Source of the DNA: TWA4 sp034086685
GTDB taxonomy: Bacteria > Bacillota > Clostridia > Lachnospirales > Lachnospiraceae
Assembly (NCBI GenBank): GCA_034086685.1
Contig: JAXDZY010000140.1
Span: 1 to 49,607 of the forward strand
Reading direction: 5' to 3'
Length of the DNA: 49,607 nt
Of this stretch, positions 43,721 through 49,607 are shown piece by piece. How positions within the stretch are numbered: the stretch's first letter is position 1; each line of letters starts with the position of its first letter. The translations under genes and the position numbers were made by a program. A model generated the notes under the pieces. The model was not told the origin of the DNA and did not search any database. It worked only from the letters and a program-made list of their open reading frames with translations.

Positions 43721-45103
43721 ATGGAAAAAAAATCATTATGGGAAGTTTTTGGGCCCGAACATTTTGAAAAAATGGAACAGGTGAATAATCTGTACAAAAA
43801 TTGTATCGATGCAGGTAAAACAGAGCGCGAATGTGTTCGTGTTTCCGTAAAGATGGCTGAAGAAGCCGGCTATATCCCGCTTGCTGACTGCATCCGTCAG
43901 GAGAAAAAACTGAGCACGGGAGATAAAGTTTATGCCGTATACAATGAAAAAACCATGGTTCTGTACCATATTGGTAAAGAACCTCTGGAAAACGGCATGA
44001 ATATTCTGGGGGCGCACATTGATTCTCCCCGTATTGACGTGAAGCAGAATCCTCTTTACGAGGATACCGGATTTGCCTATCTGGATACACATTATTACGG
44101 CGGAATCAAAAAATATCAGTGGGTAACCATTCCGCTGGCTCTGCACGGTGTAATTATCCGTAAAGATGGTACTTCTGTGACTGTAAATATCGGTGAGAAA
44201 GATTCCGACCCGGTATTCACCATCACAGACCTTCTGGTTCATCTGTCAGGAAGTCAGATGGAAAAAACCGCATCCAGAGTAATCGAAGGAGAAAACCTTG
44301 ATCTGCTCATAGGAAGCATTCCTCTGAAGGATGAGGAAAAAGATGCTGTAAAAGCCAACATTCTGAAGATGCTGATGGATACTTATCAGATAGAGGAGGA
44401 TGATTTCCTTTCTGCCGAGCTGGAAATTGTTCCCGCCGGCAGAGCAAGAGATCTGGGATTTGACCGCAGCATGATCATGGCATACGGGCAGGATGACCGC
44501 ATCTGTGCTTTCACTTCTCTGATGGCCATGCTGGATATGGATACGCCTGACAGAACCTCCTGCTGCCTTCTGGTTGATAAAGAAGAAATCGGAAGCTACG
44601 GAGCAAGCGGCATGCAGTCCCGTTTCTTTGAAAATATGACTGCGGAACTGCTGGCTCTGTGCGGTTACCCTTCCGATATATCCGTACGCCGCACTCTGCA
44701 GAACAGCAAAATGCTGTCTTCCGATGTAAGTGCCGGTTATGATCCTCTGTATGCGGAAGCATTTGAAAAGAAGAATTCCGCTTATCTTGGAAAAGGTCTG
44801 GTCTTCAACAAGTATACCGGTTCCAGAGGCAAATCAGGCTCCAGCGACGCCAATCCGGAATTCATGGCAGCTATCCGCAAAGTTATGGATGACAATCAGG
44901 TGGCTTTCCAGACAGCTGAACTGGGTAAAGTTGATTTTGGCGGAGGCGGAACCATCGCATGGATCATGGCCAAATTCGGTATGGAAGTCATTGACTGCGG
45001 TCTTGCACTGCTCTGCATGCATGCTCCCATGGAGATTTCCAGCAAAGCGGATATTTATGAAGCTGTACGCGGATACCGTGCATTTCTGAAAGACATGAAA
45101 TAA
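43721..45103 (+). CDS. M18 family aminopeptidase
   Basis: A 460-residue metallo-aminopeptidase of family M18, which forms tetrahedral dodecamers and removes N-terminal residues, often acidic or aspartyl. Metal-binding and catalytic motifs are GAHIDSPRID (about 98), DKEEIGSYGASG (catalytic Glu pair, about 287) and the terminal LLCMHAPMEISSKADIYEA. A TTG at 43667 is in frame but the ATG at 43721 with AAGGAAAGG fits better. It is monocistronic, with a hairpin terminator downstream. Confidence 0.92.
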   Translation: MEKKSLWEVFGPEHFEKMEQVNNLYKNCIDAGKTERECVRVSVKMAEEAGYIPLADCIRQEKKLSTGDKVYAVYNEKTMVLYHIGKEPLENGMNILGAHIDSPRIDVKQNPLYEDTGFAYLDTHYYGGIKKYQWVTIPLALHGVIIRKDGTSVTVNIGEKDSDPVFTITDLLVHLSGSQMEKTASRVIEGENLDLLIGSIPLKDEEKDAVKANILKMLMDTYQIEEDDFLSAELEIVPAGRARDLGFDRSMIMAYGQDDRICAFTSLMAMLDMDTPDRTSCCLLVDKEEIGSYGASGMQSRFFENMTAELLALCGYPSDISVRRTLQNSKMLSSDVSAGYDPLYAEAFEKKNSAYLGKGLVFNKYTGSRGKSGSSDANPEFMAAIRKVMDDNQVAFQTAELGKVDFGGGGTIAWIMAKFGMEVIDCGLALLCMHAPMEISSKADIYEAVRGYRAFLKDMK

Positions 45104-45142
45104 GTAGATACGAAAACATGTGCTGTCAGACGCACCATGTAA

Positions 45143-45188
45143 AAACGGACGATATCTCTGCCCTCACCGGTCAGAATACCGTCCGTTT
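45143..45188. terminator. Bidirectional terminator between M18 and nitroreductase genes
   Basis: AAACGGAC (45143-45150) and GTCCGTTT (45181-45188) form a perfect 8-bp stem with A-run on one side and T-run on the other, between two convergent genes. Confidence 0.75.
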
Positions 45189-45268
45189 ATTATCTATTGG
45201 TTATATGTAACCTGATTCCCCGTCACAGCCTGCAATTATCCCTTACATATTCAGTGAATAACCGGCTT

Positions 45269-46138
45269 TTATATATCACAGCTTGCTGCCACAGAAAAAC
45301 CTTCGGGAAGAGAAACACCTGTGCCGTCATCTCCCGGCTTCCAGCCGGCCTTACCGCCAAACTGTTCTGCAACTGCTGCAAAATGAAGCATAACAATACC
45401 AAGATTCAGACCTGCACTCACATCGTCTGTAAATTCATCCGGCTTTCTGATCAGAGAAATCTGATGCTGTCCATGAATTACAAAACCGTAAGGCTGTCTG
45501 TTCATGTAGCTGGGTGAAAGCGTTGCTGCACGGAAGCAATTCCAGAGAATATCATCATAAAAACCGATATGATCTTCTACGCCTTCACTCTGTCCCCATC
45601 TATCCATGAAAACAATATCATCGATGCTGACTTTGGGATCATAATAATGTCTCTTTGCCGCCTTTGTAACATTAGCCATACTCAGAATATTCAGACGCAT
45701 TCTCTTGGTCTTTTTCTCTCCATATCCGAATGCAACAATAGCTGCAACCTGCATATCGGTATCCAGCTTCAGAGCTTCCTTTACTCTGGAGGCATCAAAA
45801 AATGTCAGCCAGCAGCTGTCGATTCCCATATCCGTCATCTTAAGCACCATATCTTCCATCATATAACCGGCATTTTCTTCGGCATACTCAGCATTTTCAG
45901 AAAGCAATACCAGATACTGCGGTGCTCCAACCAGAAAATCATTGTAACCTGCTGCTCCTTCCAGAGCTTCTCTGGCTTCTATTCCAAAAAACCGGATCTG
46001 TGTCCGGATTGCAGGAACCAGACGATGACATTCAGTCCTGTAAAAAGAATCAATCTCTGAGATAACCGCATCAGAAACACTGTCTTTGCGAAAAGCTCTT
46101 ACAGATTTTCTGTTTTCAATCATTGCACTATAATCCAC
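45269..46138 (-). CDS. Nitroreductase family protein (TM1586 type)
   Basis: A 289-residue two-lobed nitroreductase homologue. The first half starts with the family motif MIENRKSVRAF and contains MEDMVLKMTDMGIDSCWL; the second half repeats the fold with SPSYMNRQPYGFVI and LNLGIVMLHFAAVAEQFG. It probably binds FMN and reduces nitro or quinone-like compounds with NAD(P)H, but the physiological substrate is unknown. The likely start is the GTG at 46138 with AAGGGGG seven bases upstream; an ATG at 46156 lies before that site. Confidence 0.87.
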   Translation of the reverse strand: MDYSAMIENRKSVRAFRKDSVSDAVISEIDSFYRTECHRLVPAIRTQIRFFGIEAREALEGAAGYNDFLVGAPQYLVLLSENAEYAEENAGYMMEDMVLKMTDMGIDSCWLTFFDASRVKEALKLDTDMQVAAIVAFGYGEKKTKRMRLNILSMANVTKAAKRHYYDPKVSIDDIVFMDRWGQSEGVEDHIGFYDDILWNCFRAATLSPSYMNRQPYGFVIHGQHQISLIRKPDEFTDDVSAGLNLGIVMLHFAAVAEQFGGKAGWKPGDDGTGVSLPEGFSVAASCDI

Positions 46139-46214
46139 AATGAATCCCCCTTTCATTATATCGCACACCTTTCAGACTATGAACCACTATACTGTACTAA
46201 AAATGTATACAATG

Positions 46215-46243
46215 ATTATAAGCTTCTTATAGGTAAAAGTCAA
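46215..46243 (-). promoter_or_regulatory. Sigma-A promoter for the nitroreductase gene
   Basis: TTGACT (46243-46238), a 17-base spacer and a perfect TATAAT (46220-46215) on the minus strand, 77 bases before the GTG start. Confidence 0.75.
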
Positions 46244-46380
46244 CAATATTATACAAGCCGAACATAAAATAGTGCTTTTTTAAGTGAAAATGTCCATATT
46301 TCGCTTTTATTCTACTTTTATTTATGTTACCCTTATGAATGTTGTATACCACTACTATTTTACCAGAGGAGGTTTATCTT

Positions 46381-47775
46381 ATGGAAAACAAATCAAATCA
46401 GGGAACCCTGGAACGGGTCTTCCATCTTTCAGAACACCATACCGATGTTAAAACAGAAGTAATGGCAGGTATCACCACCTTCATGACCATGGCATATATT
46501 CTGGCAGTCAACCCCAACATTCTGAGCGCATCAGGTATGGACTCCGGTGCTGTATTTACAGCAACTGCTCTCGCTTCCTGCGTTGCAACACTTTTCATGG
46601 CTCTGTTTGCCAATTATCCTTTTGCACTGGCTCCCGGCATGGGACTGAATGCATATTTTGCCTACACGGTTGTACTTGGCATGGGCTACACCTGGCAGAT
46701 GGCTCTGGCAGCCGTATTTGTTGAAGGTATCACCTTCATCGTTCTGTCTCTGACCAATGTACGTGAGGCTATTTTCAATGCCATTCCCAAAAATCTGAAA
46801 TACGCAGTATCTGCCGGCATCGGCCTGTTCATCGCATTTATCGGTCTGCAGAACGCAAAAATCGTTGTGGACAGTACCACACTGGTTACCGTGTACTCTT
46901 TCAAGAAATCCATTGATGCGGGAACCTTCCGTTCTGAAGGCATCACCGTTGTACTGGCACTGATGGGTATCCTGATCACAGCCATCCTGCTGATCAGAAA
47001 CGTAAAAGGCAATATTCTCTGGGGCATACTGATTACATGGATTCTCGGCATCATATGCGAACTGACCGGCCTGTATCAGCCCGATCCCAAACTTGGCATG
47101 TACAGCGTGCTCCCCGATTTCAGCGCCGGTCTCTCCATCCCCAGTATGGCACCCACTTTCATGAAGATGGACTTCAGCGGCATTATTTCTCTGGATTTTC
47201 TGACAATCATGTTCGCTTTCCTGTTTGTAGATATGTTTGATACTCTGGGAACACTTATCGGTGTCGCCTCCAGGGCAGACATGCTGGATAAAGACGGAAA
47301 ACTTCCCAATATCCGCAGTGCTCTGATGGCAGATGCCGTAGGGACCTCTATTGGTGCTGTTTTCGGTACATCCACCACCACAACTTTCGTAGAAAGTGCA
47401 TCAGGTGTTGCAGAAGGCGGCCGTACCGGTCTGACCTCAATTGTAACGGCTGTCCTTTTCGGACTCTCTCTGTTCCTGTCACCCATCTTCCTGGCAATCC
47501 CGTCCTTTGCAACGGCTCCTGCCCTGATTATTGTAGGTTTCCTGATGATCACCTCCATCCTGAAGATTGATTTCTCCGATTACACCGAGGCAATTCCCTG
47601 CTATATCAGCATTATTGCAATGCCTTTCATGTACAGTATTTCCGAAGGGATTGCAATGGGCGTAATCTCCTATGCAGTAATCAACCTGATTTCAGGAAAA
47701 GCAAAGGAAAAGAAAATCAGCATTCTTATGTATGTACTGGCTATCCTTTTTATACTCAAATACATTATTCTTTAG
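46381..47775 (+). CDS. NCS2 family guanine/hypoxanthine permease
   Basis: A 464-residue purine:cation symporter of the AzgA/PbuG branch with about 13 helices. Motifs are GITTFMTMAYILAVNP, PGMGLNAYFAY (about 83) and the gating motif region TTTFVESASGVAEGGRTGL. It imports hypoxanthine, guanine or adenine; which one cannot be told. An ATG at 46339 is in frame, but AGAGGAGG stands before the ATG at 46381. No purine riboswitch was seen in its 242-base upstream gap. Confidence 0.93.
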   Translation: MENKSNQGTLERVFHLSEHHTDVKTEVMAGITTFMTMAYILAVNPNILSASGMDSGAVFTATALASCVATLFMALFANYPFALAPGMGLNAYFAYTVVLGMGYTWQMALAAVFVEGITFIVLSLTNVREAIFNAIPKNLKYAVSAGIGLFIAFIGLQNAKIVVDSTTLVTVYSFKKSIDAGTFRSEGITVVLALMGILITAILLIRNVKGNILWGILITWILGIICELTGLYQPDPKLGMYSVLPDFSAGLSIPSMAPTFMKMDFSGIISLDFLTIMFAFLFVDMFDTLGTLIGVASRADMLDKDGKLPNIRSALMADAVGTSIGAVFGTSTTTTFVESASGVAEGGRTGLTSIVTAVLFGLSLFLSPIFLAIPSFATAPALIIVGFLMITSILKIDFSDYTEAIPCYISIIAMPFMYSISEGIAMGVISYAVINLISGKAKEKKISILMYVLAILFILKYIIL

Positions 47776-47830
47776 ACAGATCATTTGAGTTTGCGGAATT
47801 TGATTCAGTCTGATTCAGGTTTCATGTTAA

Positions 47831-47880
47831 AAACAATCCCTGATGACAGCTCCGGTTAAGGAGAACATCAGGGATTGTTT
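47831..47880. terminator. Bidirectional terminator between permease and YibE/F genes
   Basis: A perfect 15-bp stem (AAACAATCCCTGATG with its complement) around an inner CTCC/GGAG stem; A-run and T-run flank it. It lies 55 bases after the permease stop and directly abuts the YibE/F stop codon. Confidence 0.92.
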
Positions 47881-49002
47881 TTATTTTCTTTCACACAGGA
47901 AATATGCGCTTGCCGCAGAGACAAAAGGAACCGTCAATATAACTCCCAGTGTTCCCGAGAGGCTCTGCATGATTTCGATGCCGATGGAGTACATTCCGAA
48001 TACCTGATGTGCTGAATACTGATATGCATAGATAATCATCAATGTATTTACGGAACTTCCCACATAAGCCAGTATCAGAGTGTTGGACATGGTTCCGATC
48101 ATGTCCCGTCCGATCTGCATGCCTGATCCAAACAGCTCTTTCCCGGTAATTTCCGGAGATTTTTCACTGATTTCCGTAAGAGCGGAAGCAATGGACATGG
48201 CTACATCCATCACTGCTCCCAACGAGGAAATCAGAATTCCTGAAAACAGCATTTCGCTGATATTAAGTTTTGTATTCTGTCCGATATAGATCAGAGTTTC
48301 TATATTTTCCACATTATCGCCGTTAATGTGGGCTGCTTTTCCGAATATTACGGCAATCAGACCTGCTGCCACCACGCCTGCCACAGTTCCCAATGTGGCG
48401 CAGAATGATTTTCTGGTCATTCCGCCGATGAGAAGAATTGACACGGTTGTAATCAGCGCCACGCACATAACTGCTGCCAGAAAAGGGGAACACCCCAGAT
48501 AAATCATCGGAATATAAATCCCAAGGATAACACAGAAAGTAAAAATCAGTGCCAAAATGGAATGAATCCCTCTTCTTCCGCCTGTAATCCACATGACAGC
48601 CAGAAAAAATACCACAATCATTACAATGGGAAATTCTCTGTCATAATTATAGACGCTTGCAGCAATGGAACCATTGTATTCACTCAGACGGACGATTACC
48701 TTTGTACCCGTTTCACAGTAAGCACCGTAAAGATAACCATTCATGCTGCTTCCTTCCACCGTTTCACCTTTAAACTTTCCTGAAGTGATTTTAAGAAGAA
48801 GCTGCTGGTTTCCAGCATCAATCCCTTCTTCGGCAGGTTCTTCGCTGACTACTTCCAGTACCACGGCTTTGGCAAATTCCGTATTATCCCCGGCAATAAG
48901 CGGAGTTCTTTCCACATTCCGGTAAAAGATGACTGCAGCAATCAGGATAAGAATAACTGCGGCGTAAAGCCCCGGTGTAAACCTGTCTTTTTTACTTTCC
49001 AT
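47881..49002 (-). CDS. YibE/F family membrane protein
   Basis: A 373-residue integral membrane protein. One N-terminal helix (about 12-27) precedes an extracellular beta-rich domain (about 40-120), followed by about seven helices with the YibE/F motifs GGRRGIHSILALIFTF and SSLGAVMDVAMSIASALTEI. The family is widespread in Firmicutes; its function is unknown, a transport role being only suspected. It overlaps the upstream gene by 11 bases and has no clear ribosome binding site, suggesting translational coupling to that gene. Confidence 0.9.
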   Translation of the reverse strand: MESKKDRFTPGLYAAVILILIAAVIFYRNVERTPLIAGDNTEFAKAVVLEVVSEEPAEEGIDAGNQQLLLKITSGKFKGETVEGSSMNGYLYGAYCETGTKVIVRLSEYNGSIAASVYNYDREFPIVMIVVFFLAVMWITGGRRGIHSILALIFTFCVILGIYIPMIYLGCSPFLAAVMCVALITTVSILLIGGMTRKSFCATLGTVAGVVAAGLIAVIFGKAAHINGDNVENIETLIYIGQNTKLNISEMLFSGILISSLGAVMDVAMSIASALTEISEKSPEITGKELFGSGMQIGRDMIGTMSNTLILAYVGSSVNTLMIIYAYQYSAHQVFGMYSIGIEIMQSLSGTLGVILTVPFVSAASAYFLCERK

Positions 49003-49500
49003 TCTTCATGGTTTTAATCAGTTTCAGCTGTGTCATAGCCTTTATCAAACTCTGTTTTGCAGCTGAATAGGTCTTGCCGCTGACGATCGGAACTTCTTCT
49101 CCATTTAACTGGGTATAGATGGTTTTATCCAGCAGTGTGGAATTGCCTTCTGCCAGGCGATTGACTGAATTTCCTTCTGCATCTGTACCTCTGTATTCTG
49201 ATTTAACAGAACCGTATCCGGTGAAAGGATCCGCGTCCTTACCATAATTTTCAGAAGCAAATTCAGAAAAAGGATCATCAAGCACACACAGTTCTTTCAG
49301 AGTTTCTTCTGCTTTCTGCAGTACTTTCACACTGTCTTCTGTAAAATATTTCTCATTTACTGCATCAGCCTCTTTTAAAAGATCGGATGAAGATACACCG
49401 ACGGTTTTCCTGATAGTAAATTCGTCTGCGTACTGATTTCCTTCATAATCATATGTACAGATTGTAAAACACCACTTTACAACTTTTTGAATAAAAAATA
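48992..49500 (-). pseudogene. 5'-truncated hypothetical gene upstream of yibE/F
   Basis: An open frame ends at 48992 and reads back without a stop to about 49540, but no ATG, GTG or TTG with a ribosome site is found before a weak GTG at 49330. The visible product has KWCFTICTYDYEGNQYADEF and then a helical, acidic C-terminal part. I recognise no family. The frame loses its natural start near 49500, exactly where an inverted repeat begins, so the 5' end was probably cut off by an insertion. A short 112-residue product from GTG 49330 is the alternative. Confidence 0.45.
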
Positions 49501-49569
49501 TCGTACAGGGACTTTCTGATGTATAATAAGCTTGCTACAACTATTACAAAGGAAAGTGACCCTGTACGA
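49501..49569. mobile_element. Inverted repeat, possible end of a mobile element
   Basis: TCGTACAGGG (49501-49510) and CCCTGTACGA (49560-49569) are perfect arms, extended by ACTTTC/GAAAGT. The spacer carries a TATAAT box and an AAAGGA site pointing right. The window stops 38 bases later, with short open frames but no identifiable transposase, so the assignment is tentative. Confidence 0.35.
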
Positions 49570-49607
49570 CAAACTCATTATACAACGAAAAGAACCTGAT
49601 TGGTAGA

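Noticed and set aside
46139..46380. Purine riboswitch or PurR box before the NCS2 permease
   Set aside because: A CCGAAC core occurs at 46258-46263, but flanking bases fit poorly and there is no second inverted copy; no purine riboswitch core was seen.
1..49607. CRISPR array, tRNA or rRNA genes
   Set aside because: No regularly spaced direct repeats, cloverleaf-like sequences or rRNA segments were noticed on either strand.

Overview
The window looks like a chromosome segment of a spore-forming, anaerobic Clostridia, most likely a Lachnospiraceae gut relative. The evidence is a complete spoIIIA operon, spoIVB beside recN and argR, the gene order nusB-xseA-xseB-ispA-dxs-tlyA-nadK-argR, strong GGAGG-type ribosome binding sites, moderate GC, and lone ATPase/permease/lipoprotein and LCP cell-wall genes of the clostridial type. 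No rRNA, tRNA, CRISPR array or complete insertion sequence was seen.

Region 1 (1-16.2 kb, almost all minus strand) is housekeeping and sporulation. The left edge carries the start of a RhuM-family gene behind a small XRE regulator. Transcription then runs right to left: spoIIIAA-AH (forespore feeding-channel secretion complex), an Asp23/Gls24 protein, nusB, xseA/xseB, isoprenoid genes ispA and dxs, tlyA, nadK, argR (terminator), recN and spoIVB (terminator). A sigma-E-like promoter is placed before spoIIIAA.

Region 2 (16.2-27.7 kb) holds a Sel1/TPR protein with two small unknown genes, a MATE exporter, a three-gene ABC importer of the TrpX/ABC_sub_bind type with an internal terminator, an unusual D-Ala-D-Ala carboxypeptidase fused through a membrane helix to a cytoplasmic HD phosphohydrolase, an LCP ligase carrying an inserted solute-binding-like domain, and a His-rich YmaF protein.

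Region 3 (27.7-39.4 kb) is the standout. A single minus-strand unit encodes two complete nitrogenase-like triads (Fe protein plus two component-1 subunits each) flanking hypF-hypC-hypD-hypE, the pathway that makes the Fe(CN)2CO group of [NiFe] hydrogenases. There is no hypA/hypB, no hydrogenase structural gene, and no nifB/E/N. The Fe proteins keep both cluster cysteines, while the component-1 proteins keep only a reduced cysteine set, so dinitrogen fixation is unlikely. The unit has a sigma-A promoter, a roughly 260-nt structured leader and an anti-SD/SD hairpin in front of the first Fe protein. A 130-bp multi-hairpin palindromic element sits between hypE and the second Fe-protein gene. Together this looks like an undescribed reductase system that may borrow hydrogenase-type cofactor chemistry.

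Region 4 (39.4-49.6 kb) is metabolic: a glycogen branching enzyme with an adjacent TetR regulator and palindromic operator candidate, an alpha/beta hydrolase, an orphan ECF-type sigma factor, an M18 aminopeptidase, a TM1586-type nitroreductase, an NCS2 purine permease and a YibE/F membrane protein. The right edge carries a 5'-truncated gene abutting an inverted repeat that may be the end of a mobile element.
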